From Bemisia tabaci (Eukaryota; Arthropoda; Insecta; Hemiptera; Aleyrodidae): 64,000 bases of DNA. The stretch lies in assembly GCF_918797505.1 (NCBI RefSeq), contig NC_092794.1:2480001-2544000 (forward strand), read 5' to 3'. The position numbers and the translations under genes are program-made. Positions 58,001-64,000 of the stretch are shown piece by piece (the stretch's first letter is position 1; each line of letters starts with the position of its first letter). The notes beneath the pieces are model-generated. The model did no database searches. It was not told the DNA's origin and was given only the letters and a program-made list of their open reading frames with translations.

Positions 58001-60344
58001 AGGAGATAAAAAACACAAAATTGGAGACATCTATTCAGGATCAAGCTTAAGATCTCCATCAAATCTCTTCAAAATCAGAGATGGTGACCGAAATGTCCAC
58101 TTTACTTTTGGTTAAATTAGCGGTGTAAGACTCAAAACTGTCTGCATCCCATCTATTCTTTTGACTAACTACTGCATTTCTCAATGCTGGTCCAACTACA
58201 AAGAGTGCCTAGCGCTCTTTGGTGAACAGTACTTACCATCCTTCTTCCTACTTTTGGTGAGCTGAATCCTGAGGGTTTGCGGTTCAGGACTCGTCGGAAG
58301 GACAACTCTACGACGAACAACCAAAGTAACCGTGTTGCCACTGTCGCGAAGGACCTGCACAGCCGTTGCATATTCCACATTCTCCAATGACACTCCATTG
58401 GCACTCATGATCCGGTCATTGACCCTGCACAGAAACATAGAAATATAATGATTCAGCTGTGACTATTAACATAGGTTGACAACCTATTCAATAAGTTATT
58501 TCGTTCTTGAATCGGTCGATGATAAAACTTGACACCGATGAACTCTGAGGTTCATAAGAATTTTCTCATCATAGTGCTCCTCAGGAGGCAAGCACCTGTT
58601 AGTTTCCAAGGAAGACAAACTCACTAGTCTTACAATTAGTATTCTATAACGAGTGTCGAGATAATTTGGACTGCATTTTGCAATTTGGAACTATAAATTC
58701 TGGCTCTTCTGGAAAAACACTTATGTGCATAGGGAAACTAATGTCACATACGTTATTTTAAACCGGGCTAGAATTTATAGTTCCTAATTGCAAAATGTAG
58801 TCCATTATATTCCTTTTCCCGCAATATCTCTTACGCGACGAGGGAGCGAGAGAAATATTAACTTGAGAACAAGAGCGGAACTATGAATAATTCATTTTGT
58901 AAATTGCTGTAGTCGTATAAATTGTAAATTTGACTTGTGCCAGAGCTTTTTACTATTGGCTGTATGCATCAATAAATTCTATCTATCTATCAATATATTG
59001 TGGGGCGCCAAAAAGGCACCCTCCCACCAAGGGTAGTCAAGGGATCTCCCCCACCTCTAAAGGGGATCCGTGAGACCTCCCTGGACATTTTTTGAAAATT
59101 GAAACGTCTTAAAAGCTATTATGAGCTGTTCTCATTGAAAAAGCAATTGAAATAAAATGTCAAGAGCATGATCCACAAAATCCTTATATTTTCTGACGGG
59201 CAAAGTTAAGAGTTAGTTCAAAAAAGGGTCTTCTGATGCCCCTTTTTGAAAACGTAGAACTAAATGTACACAGCTTCAAAACAGCCATTTCTATAAGCTG
59301 GTTTTCATTCCGTCGTACCTTAGAGAAAGGAACGGAACTCCATTCCAAGTTTACAAAATTGACTCAAACAATTCAATATTCTACAAGAATATGAGACAAG
59401 GACATTTTTGCCCAAAATTTTTACTGATTTTCTCCAACATCAGAGGGAAATCAGCGAAATTTTCAATCAAGAATACCCGATGGTCCCTAGGTAAAAATAC
59501 TATAATTCAAGAGGAATTTTTGCAACGTTGAAATTTTGTTATGTTTTTCCGTCTAAAAGGAAGCGAAATAATCATGTGATCTGCGTTCGGCTAAGAGATC
59601 AAGCCTGAGCCAGAGCAAGTTGGCACTGAGAAAAAAAGGTTTCGAAGTTCTATTTCTCAGTTAAATTTCATACAGAAGATTAATTCAACCCACTGTATGA
59701 GCCGCGTGCTTCCAAAGTTTAGAACACTTTTCCTCGAAGTTTCCAGAGACTTTATATAAAATTGCGAATAGATTTTCCTGAATTTTTAAGAGAAAAATTT
59801 AAGTACGAATTTTTTAGAAAATATTTGTTCTTCAAGAAGAAAGACATACCGTTCAATTTCTTACACAACGCCCAATTCACACAGTTCAATTTTTCATCCG
59901 ACATTTTCTCCGCCTCTGTTGAATGGAAATTTTCCTGTATGAATCACACAGTGAAAATTTGCATCCGATTGAGTTGAATAAAAAGTTGAACCGTGTCAAT
60001 GGAGCTTTAGCGCGGCACTTAAGAATTTACACTTCAACTAGATATTGTTACGGAAAATTTGTACAACACTTTTTGAAACGATTTCATCTCCATTTTAAAA
60101 CAAATATCTGACGACTGTTAAGTGTCTGATTATCTCTATGTATGAGAAGGGGCGAGATGATGAAAACTTACAAGAGTTTACCCTCTGCAGGGCCGGCTTT
60201 GAGGACATCTGAAATGGCGATGGCAGGGTCTCCGTTGGTGAAGTGGGGATTATCCCTTCCGCCGCTGACTGCGATCCCGAAGCCATAGCCGGGTACCCTG
60301 TTCAGGGTCACTTGGTGGAACTCCCACACTATCCGCTCTCCACC
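36747..60344 (-). CDS. pyd: Polychaetoid (ZO-1 orthologue), junctional MAGUK scaffold; 5' end missing
   Basis: Nineteen minus-strand exons with consistent phases give 1183 codons plus stop: 60344-60172, 58424-58237, 56233-55991, 55321-55118, 53782-53642, 53035-53012, 52619-52538, 51995-51845, 50242-50091, 49227-49106, 48565-48393, 47671-47500, 47176-46963, 46155-45981, 43655-43428, 41793-41500, 40281-40013, 38057-37814, 37049-36747. Order: PDZ1, PDZ2, Ser/Pro linker, PDZ3, SH3, guanylate-kinase-like domain, long Pro-rich tail. ZO-1 family proteins sit under cell-cell junctions and link membrane proteins to actin; the GUK fold is non-catalytic. Many stretches match my memory of the fly protein ([46 protein letters not shown]). 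No ZU5 domain is seen. The first exon begins directly before PDZ1, so the start codon is upstream, probably beyond 64 kb. Confidence 0.95.
37814..38057 (-). CDS. pyd: pyd exon: Pro-rich tail
   Basis: Acceptor TTGTTTGATTTGCAG, donor GTAAGT. Encodes [20 protein letters not shown] and a Gln/Tyr-rich part, ending in phase 0. Confidence 0.87.
40013..40281 (-). CDS. pyd: pyd exon: tail
   Basis: The acceptor ends in TTCACAG; donor GTGAGT. Encodes [19 protein letters not shown] and [13 protein letters not shown], rich in Tyr and Pro, ending in phase 2. Confidence 0.87.
40851..41354. repeat. ~500 bp foldback G, copy in a pyd intron
   Basis: Left CTGCAGGGATTTGCAATTT and right AAATTGCAAATCCCTGTGG. The arms pair over about 200 bp each with substitutions and indels. 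The centre holds GAGCAAATACATTAGC / GCTAATGTATTCGCTC. Homologous to 62286-62789. Confidence 0.8.
41500..41793 (-). CDS. pyd: pyd exon: Pro-rich tail
   Basis: Acceptor TTGTTCTTTTAG, donor GTAAGT, 98 codons, phase 0 at both ends. Several PP-containing motifs ([24 protein letters not shown]) suit SH3 or WW ligands. Being in-frame, it could be skipped. Confidence 0.88.
42017..42440. repeat. Inverted-repeat element with AGGCCTTGTCT termini
   Basis: Left AGGCCTTGTCTTCAAGGGAC then GTTTTCATGGGATTTGTCCC; the right arm is its complement (GGGACAAATCCCGTGAAAC to GAGACAAGGCCT). 424 bp, non-coding, in a pyd intron. Confidence 0.8.
43011..43263. repeat. MITE family A copy in a pyd intron
   Basis: TACTGCCGTGCTAAGGAAGA at the left, TTTTTCCTTAGTATGGCAGA at the right, 253 bp. 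It lies just below the 43428-43655 exon. Confidence 0.85.
43428..43655 (-). CDS. pyd: pyd exon: post-GUK tail
   Basis: Acceptor TGTTCTTGTTCAG, donor GTTTGT. Encodes [19 protein letters not shown] and SSPESD, a block also found just after the GUK in fly Pyd, then [10 protein letters not shown]. Confidence 0.93.
44884..45317. repeat. Foldback element, ~190 bp arms
   Basis: GGGCCAGTTGCACTGGTCAT at the left is mirrored by TGACCAGCGCAACTGACCC at the right. Pairing continues through CGATATC-rich and GTCATCCACC..TAGTAACACCC segments to a ~60 bp loop. Confidence 0.8.
45981..46155 (-). CDS. pyd: pyd exon: end of GUK-like domain
   Basis: Acceptor CTCATTTTCAG, donor GTAACA. Encodes [26 protein letters not shown] and [10 protein letters not shown], ending in phase 0. 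Confidence 0.95.
46963..47176 (-). CDS. pyd: pyd exon: GUK-like domain, second part
   Basis: Acceptor TTCTTTCTTTCAG, donor GTAAGT. Encodes [20 protein letters not shown] and [20 protein letters not shown], the most conserved block of the ZO-1 GUK. Confidence 0.96.
47500..47671 (-). CDS. pyd: pyd exon: GUK-like domain, first part
   Basis: Acceptor GTGTGTAAACAG, donor GTAAGT. Encodes [20 protein letters not shown] and [17 protein letters not shown]. The degenerate loop FGPVSD stands where an active guanylate kinase has its P-loop. Confidence 0.95.
48393..48565 (-). CDS. pyd: pyd exon: SH3-GUK hinge
   Basis: Acceptor TTTCTGTCAAAG, donor GTAAGT. Encodes [18 protein letters not shown] and the basic [15 protein letters not shown] hinge. 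A second, weaker GT lies five bases earlier in the transcript, at the TGTAAGG end of the exon. Confidence 0.93.
49106..49227 (-). CDS. pyd: pyd exon: SH3 domain
   Basis: Acceptor TGTTCATCTCAG, donor GTAAGT. Encodes [20 protein letters not shown] and [18 protein letters not shown], a MAGUK-type SH3. Confidence 0.95.
49405..49640. repeat. Dispersed repeat E, copy 2
   Basis: Matches 25330-25560 through GAGCACTAAGCTAATTTC and GATTAGAGTTGTCTTTATC. The ends were not defined. Confidence 0.45.
50091..50242 (-). CDS. pyd: pyd exon: PDZ3 end and start of SH3
   Basis: Acceptor TTTTACAG, donor GTAAGT. Encodes [20 protein letters not shown], the closing strand of PDZ3, then RGDSFHIK, which opens the SH3 domain. 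Confidence 0.95.
50899..50977. repeat. 79-nt hairpin in a pyd intron
   Basis: TTTCAGATTACTTTTCC (50899-50915) pairs perfectly with 50961-50977, and the stem continues imperfectly to 50930/50946 around a 15-base loop. The size fits a microRNA precursor or a tiny MITE. Confidence 0.6.
51011..51700. repeat. Foldback element with GC-rich core
   Basis: GAACCCCGC at 51011 is mirrored by GCGGGGTTC at 51700. The arms pair for about 170 bp (CGATGAAAGTCGATGAAACTT, GATATTCGCGATTGAA). The core 51200-51500 is unusually GC-rich and codes for nothing I recognise, though two overlapping frames of 71 and 111 codons cross it. Confidence 0.8.
51845..51995 (-). CDS. pyd: pyd exon: PDZ3, first part
   Basis: Acceptor TTTTTGTCCACAG, donor GTAAGC. 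Encodes [37 protein letters not shown] and GDKILK, ending in phase 0. Confidence 0.95.
52538..52619 (-). CDS. pyd: pyd exon: lead-in to PDZ3
   Basis: Acceptor TTTCTTGCAG, donor GTAGGT. Encodes [19 protein letters not shown] and QPVYVLP. Reading through the donor meets TAG at once, which confirms the exon edge. Confidence 0.93.
53012..53035 (-). CDS. pyd: pyd candidate 24-nt microexon
   Basis: A pyrimidine-rich acceptor (TTTTCATTTTTTCAG) and a GTGAGT donor flank 24 nt that keep phase 1 to phase 1. Included, it places GIRYKRRFN between KPE and YYSSR; skipped, the join reads KPEDYYSSR, like the fly protein. It is therefore probably an optional exon adding a basic octapeptide before PDZ3. Confidence 0.55.
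53236..53478. repeat. MITE family F copy 2
   Basis: Left GAGGCACTGGATGCAAAAAG then GGCACTTCTC, right GAGAAGTGCCCTTTTCGCAT then CCGAAGCCT. About 243 bp. Confidence 0.8.
53642..53782 (-). CDS. pyd: pyd exon: Ser/His-rich and Pro-rich linker
   Basis: Acceptor CTTCTTTTTCCAG, donor GTGAGC, phase 1 at both ends. It contains alternating Ser-His repeats ([13 protein letters not shown]), then [15 protein letters not shown], a likely SH3-binding stretch. Confidence 0.9.
54651..54797. repeat. MITE family H copy 1
   Basis: Left CAATTCACACGGTTCAATTT then TTCATCCAAC, right AACTGTGTGAATTAGGC. About 147 bp. Confidence 0.65.
55118..55321 (-). CDS. pyd: pyd exon: linker between PDZ2 and PDZ3
   Basis: Acceptor CTCTTTACTAG, donor GTAAGT, phase 1 at both ends. 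Encodes [20 protein letters not shown] and QLDRPASPS, close to the fly linker as I remember it. Confidence 0.9.
55991..56233 (-). CDS. pyd: pyd exon: PDZ2
   Basis: Acceptor TTTTTTTGTTTTTCAG, donor GTGAGA, phase 1 at both ends. Encodes [28 protein letters not shown] and [19 protein letters not shown], the core of PDZ2. Confidence 0.95.
56855..57750. mobile_element. Non-autonomous hAT-like transposon with 8 bp target duplication
   Basis: Starts CAGGGCCGGATTAAAGGGGT and ends AAATCCGGCCCGCCCTG. ATACTTTC precedes it (56847-56854) and follows it (57751-57758). Sub-terminal GGCCCATG(G)GCGGC motifs are mirrored. 896 bp, no transposase frame. The terminal CAGGG..CGGA and 8 bp duplication fit the hAT superfamily. 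Confidence 0.85.
57197..57430. repeat. Three tandem units inside the hAT-like element
   Basis: Units of 87 and 78 bp start near 57197, 57284 and 57362 with AGCGCCTACAAGACTG, then AATACTTCACGCATTGCG. The unit shares its core with the palindrome at 8658-8747. Confidence 0.8.
58237..58424 (-). CDS. pyd: pyd exon: end of PDZ1, start of PDZ2
   Basis: Acceptor TGTTTCTGTGCAG, donor GTAAGT. Encodes [19 protein letters not shown] and the VVRRRVVLP strand closing PDZ1. PDZ2 then starts at [13 protein letters not shown]. Confidence 0.95.
58674..58806. repeat. Palindromic mini-element D, copy 2
   Basis: GGACTGCATTTTGCAATTTG pairs with CAAAATGTAGTCC at the right, with GAACTATAAATTC mirrored inside. Closely related to 1749-1893. 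Confidence 0.75.
59870..60012. repeat. MITE family H copy 2
   Basis: CCCAATTCACACAGTTCAAT then TTTTCATCC at the left and AAAAGTTGAACCGTGTCAAT at the right, matching 54651-54797. Confidence 0.6.
60172..60344 (-). CDS. pyd: pyd exon: first part of PDZ1
   Basis: Acceptor CTCTGTTGACAG, donor GTAAGT. Encodes [19 protein letters not shown] and the rest of the PDZ1 carboxylate-binding loop (GYGF), ending in phase 2. This is the most 5' exon recognised. Confidence 0.95.
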
Positions 60345-60429
60345 CTGTCAACAGAGAAAATATCACAAGATTAGCTACTCATCAGAATAAATGCTACGAT
60401 AAAGAGTTTAAAGAGATGAAAAAAACAAA

Positions 60430-60612
60430 AATATGCGTTTCTCGGAGAGTTTCCGATGAATTTTTCAAGAACGTTAGGTAAAATTGCGTACAAAATTATC
60501 TGAGAAATTGGAGGAAAAATATTTACAAACTTTCCCGAAAATTCGTGATTTACCAAAGAAAATTTGGCAACGCCTAAAGGTTCATACGGCGTTTTTCCTT
60601 CGCAAGGCAGTA
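60430..60612. repeat. MITE family A copy, left end missing
   Basis: Right end GGTTCATACGGCGTTTTTCC then TTCGCAAGGCAG, with the internal AAATTTGGCAACGCC. The left terminus is absent. Confidence 0.65.
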
Positions 60613-61539
60613 TGGACGACGTCATAAAAAAGAGGTTTGGGCGTGCGAATCACCATCGGACCACGCTCGTTGAAGGAATGTAAACAGGAGGAGAGAAATA
60701 TTTATAAATGTTACTCAGCTCACAGCGAAAATTGGTTTTTTATGTTCTCATACTTGAGTTGCAGTTGGATTCTTCGATTCATCAGAGGATTATGAGGTGT
60801 CTGATGACTACAGAGTGTTCGGCACTTGAAGCGCCCTCCTTTCTCCGGGACTGATTTCTGGGGTTAAAAGAGGACTTTTTCGTTCTATGCGAGTTTCCCT
60901 CAAGACGCTTTTTTTGGTGCTGGAAAACGTTTAAGATGTGAATTTTATCTCAAACTTTGTCCAAAACCCTTTCTTAAAGCGTAAAATGTTAGTGACAATT
61001 GAATATCGCGAAAAATTTTCAGCATATTTGTCAGTTTTAGTGGTTTCACAGATTTTCGCTTTCGTGAAAATGCGGTTTGCAAGAATTCTACATTCGATAT
61101 CCATCGGTTCAAAATGTCAACATAGCCTCAAAAGTCAACTGAGTAATCTGAAAGAACGGATTTTTTGTGATAGATTTTTTATTCGTATGGGACAAAATAG
61201 CATCCAAAAGTTCGGAATTTTCTCATTTCCAGCTTTTCTTATAAATCCTACAATGTTTTTTGAGGTTCTGTTCTATTGTTTTAAACCAAACTATGCATCG
61301 AACCACTATCGAATACGACCCATACTCATGGATTTCAAAATTACCTGCCCTGACTTTCCAATTTATTATTCCTCGTAAAAACCTTTGCTCGAAAAATGCA
61401 AGCGTTACGTCTCTTAAAATTGAAAAAAAATGCGATTTTTAGGCGAGAAGAAAAATGTGGAGATTCTGAAGCGAAAATTCCCCGGCTTTTTCCTGACTTT
61501 TCTAGAACTTGCCCTCCTGACTATCACCATCTTGAAAAC
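60613..61539. other. Unannotated stretch upstream of the PDZ1 exon
   Basis: Probably pyd intron. A 146-codon plus-strand frame (60938-61378) is Phe/Ile/Lys-rich, typical of chance frames in AT-rich DNA, with no recognised domain. Confidence 0.4.
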
Positions 61540-61770
61540 CTACACGGAAAAAAAATTGCTGATTCAACAATTCCATTGTTAAAAACAGTGAGTGCAATGT
61601 TTCAACGCAGATTTTACAACAAAAAAATGCTACTTTAACCACATTGTAAACTAATATAACCACGGGGGTGGTTAAAGTAGCATTTTTTTGTTGTAAAATC
61701 TGCGTTGAAACATTGCACTCACTGTTTTTAGCAATTGAATTGTTGAATCAGCAATTTTTTTTCCGTGTAG
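61540..61770. repeat. Near-perfect hairpin, 103 bp arms, 25 bp loop
   Basis: 61540-61642 and 61668-61770 are reverse complements with about two mismatches (the AACAATTCCATTG region). The termini are CTACACGGAAAAAAAATTGC and its complement. Probably a snapback transposon. Confidence 0.93.
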
Positions 61771-62164
61771 CTAAAAATTGGAAGGGATAATCACCTGGTT
61801 AGAATTTGATTTGTCAAAGCGCATCTGGATTCGGACGAGCTCTGGAGGGCGGGAACGTAAGCGCGCAACTGACTCAGCGATGGTGACTCGTCAAAATTAC
61901 AACTAATACGAGCTGATGCGCCAATTTAGATGCCTGGCTATGATAGAGGCTAAGCTCGCCCCCGCCCCCGCTGATAAGCTCCATCGAGATGATCTGACAG
62001 CTGACTCTGGAGGATAACGAACGCTGGGAGTGCGCCCAGCTTCGGCTCCAGCATCAGAAAGCAATTAAACGCATGATTCTCGTCATCCGCGCCATCTCTA
62101 GCGGTTTAAGTCGGGGCAATCGATGAGTCTCTTTGAAGCCTCTAGTTTGTAGTACTGACCAGAT

Positions 62165-62907
62165 CGCTAAGGAAAAACGCCGTATCAACATTCGAGAGTT
62201 GCCAAATTTCCTCCGATAAAACATGTTTCTTAAGGAGATTAATGAATATTTTTCCTTGAGTGTTTCAGGAGCTATAAGGGGAAATGGAGATGTTGCATGT
62301 GTGAGGAATTTGCGATTTGACTGTTGAATCTTATGCAAAAGTTCGCGAGAAACACGATGGTCCCACTAGTTTTCTCTGAAATCACTCCCAAGCTCAAAAA
62401 AAGCTCTCAAGTTGAGGCCAAAATGGAGGGAATATCCCACCCTACCCTGAGAGTCCACCTCTACATCAAGACAAACTCTCCATGCAAAGTTAGTAGGGAG
62501 CAAATACATTAGCAGGGATGCCGTGTTCTCAGTCTTTGAGTTCCCAAATAAAGTGGCAGCCCTGTCAATGTATTCGCTCTCTATCTTTGCACGGAGAGTT
62601 TGTCTTGATGTAGTGGTGAACTCTCAGGATAGCGTGGGATATCCCCTCCATTTTGGCCTCAACTTGAGAGCTTTTTTTGAGCTTGGGAGTTGATTTCCGA
62701 GAAAACCAGTGGCACCATTCTGTTTCTCGCGAACTTTTACATAAGAATCAACAGTCAAATCGCAAATTCCTCACACATGCAACATCTCCATTGCGGACAA
62801 AATAATCAGAAAAATAATCATAAGTTTTCTCAAAAATTCGTGTTTTATCAAAAGAGATTTGACAACGCGTGAAGGTTCATACGGCGTTTTTCTATAATAC
62901 GGCAGAG
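62165..62907. repeat. MITE family A copy interrupted by foldback G
   Basis: Left half 62165 to about 62285 (CTAAGGAAAAACGCCGTA, GAGAGTTGCCAAATTTCC). Right half from about 62790 to 62907 (GGTTCATACGGCGTTTTTC). The two halves together equal a normal-length family A element. Confidence 0.8.
62286..62789. repeat. ~500 bp foldback G, copy 2
   Basis: GGAGATGTTGCATGTGTGAG and its complement close the ends. The outer ~45 bp pair almost perfectly and the arms extend about 200 bp each, including AAGACAAACTCTCCATGCAA / TTGCACGGAGAGTTTGTCTT. Younger than the copy at 40.9 kb, judging by arm identity. Confidence 0.9.
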
Positions 62908-63084
62908 TAGCGCGCGGCTCAGCCGTGGAATTCCCGCAATAGGCGTCCAATCGAAAGATATGACTTCATCATCTGCGAATGAGGCCTCGCAGGCTCACAA
63001 TTTTCCTTGGATTTCGAGAGAGACGTTTTGGAACGTAAAATTTCCCGATTTCCATGGACAGAATATGCATGTGTGCAGTAATAT

Positions 63085-64000
63085 ATGTTGTACAAAGCGC
63101 GTTCTACGTGAAATTTTTATGAGACATTCTTTACTTTGGTAAATTATGATGCTTGAACTCATATCTCGTTTGATGGGCTCGCTTATAGAGTGCCTTCATA
63201 TTGAGAGTTTTACGACAGTGTGAATCCATTTCTGATTGGTTCCGTATTTACGCCTCCGCAGTGTCACAAACGGGACCAAAGATTACATTTTCACCGATTG
63301 CAAAGATTGTAATCTGGAATGGACCGGGGAATCACGGTTCGGCGGGGAACAAACGGAATGAGAAAAGGGACGGAGAAAGGAATCTGAGAATGGGCCGATC
63401 AAAGATTGCGAAAAACTTTCAATTCACTGGGAAAAAAAAACACATTGGATCTAGAGTCCAGACTCTTAAAAACATCGACACGAAAAAGTACTCTTGATTC
63501 AATCAGAATCTAGCTTAAATCAAGAACCAAGCCTCTTAATTTAAGCGGATTTCGTTTTGATTCAAGGAAAAATCCGGTTGAATCAAGAGTATGTTTTCTT
63601 GTCAATGTTTTCAAGAGTCTGGACTCTAGATCCAATGTGTTTTTTTTTCCCCCAGTGTTTGTGTAATCTTTAATCCCGTTGGTGACATCCATGAGAGGGG
63701 ATTGTCTTAACTCTAAGTATGAAGGGACTCTAAGCTCACTCATGGTCCCACAGAAGCGGGAAATACGAAAAGCCGGTCTCACCTGGAGGGGGAACCGGGC
63801 AGGACTCACCGAACGTTTCGGAGGCTGGATTTTCATGAAAGCGACTCGGAATAGACCACTAGACAAGGTACGAATTTCAGCATTTTGATTCATGTTTCTT
63901 AACCACCATTTCACGTAGAACACGATGCGCACAACGAAAATTACCGAAATCAATACCTTACGAAGATATTTAATGATTCTTGGTGCGTGAATTCAAACCA
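63085..64000. repeat. Parts of two inverted-repeat elements like 30859-31407
   Basis: TTCTACGTGAAATTT...CATATCTCGTTTGATGGGCTC (63100-63183) looks like a right end. GACCACTAGACAAGGTACG from 63856 is a left end that runs off the window. Confidence 0.5.
63427..63657. repeat. Snapback element, ~75 bp arms
   Basis: CACTGGGAAAAAAAAACACA then TTGGATCTAGAGTCCAGACT at the left, mirrored by AGTCTGGACTCTAGATCCAA then TGTGTTTTTTTTTCCCCCAG at the right. The long minus-strand frame (147 codons) here is spurious. Confidence 0.85.

Noticed and set aside
60938..61378. 146-codon plus-strand frame
   Set aside because: Phe/Ile/Lys-rich composition, no domain, no splice partners; typical of AT-rich DNA.
63510..63953. 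147-codon minus-strand frame as the pyd first exon
   Set aside because: It spans a snapback element and another repeat end, and nothing in it resembles the N-terminus of ZO-1 proteins.

Overview
The window is eukaryotic: genes are split by GT-AG introns, the DNA is AT-rich, and one gene is an insect-type polychaetoid/ZO-1. The non-coding part is crowded with short inverted-repeat transposons, foldback elements and a tRNA-derived SINE. Best guess is an insect, perhaps a hemipteran such as a whitefly; the species guess rests on memory of the repeat style and was not checked.

Three genes can be supported. (1) About 12.2-15.4 kb, minus strand: the 5' end of a gene with three coding exons whose junctions are all phase 1. 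The exon at 15.3 kb encodes an N-terminus like that of PCTAIRE-type cyclin-dependent kinases (CDK16/17/18, fly Eip63E). A second ATG exon at 12.3 kb looks like an alternative start. The body of the gene must lie beyond position 1, so the repeat-filled first 12 kb is probably its intron. (2) 17.9-32.7 kb, plus strand: a complete 11-exon coding region of 1177 codons for a PR/SET-domain zinc-finger protein (zinc knuckle, PR domain, seven C2H2-type fingers, low-complexity tail with a short tyrosine repeat). All exon phases close and a polyadenylation signal follows the stop. (3) 60.3-36.7 kb, minus strand: 19 phase-consistent exons (1183 codons plus stop) of polychaetoid, a junctional MAGUK scaffold, from the first PDZ domain to the C-terminus. 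Its start lies upstream of the recognised exons, probably beyond 64 kb.

Genes 2 and 3 converge, with about 4 kb of probable 3' UTR and spacer between their stops. Genes 1 and 2 diverge around 15.4-17.9 kb, which should hold their promoters. The genes have no evident joint function: a cytoplasmic kinase, a nuclear regulator and a cell-junction scaffold.

The rest is mainly repeats: five copies of a ~165 bp MITE (0.37-9.7 kb), a ~250 bp MITE family (both ends of the window and ~43 kb), a hAT-like element with an 8 bp target duplication nested inside another repeat (56.6-57.9 kb), ~500 bp foldbacks (40.9 and 62.3 kb), a hairpin with 103 bp arms (61.5 kb), a 130 bp tandem array (19.6-20.3 kb) and a 20 bp minisatellite (3.8-4.4 kb). 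No prokaryotic feature, CRISPR array, rRNA or intact tRNA was seen. All coordinates and translations were worked out by eye.
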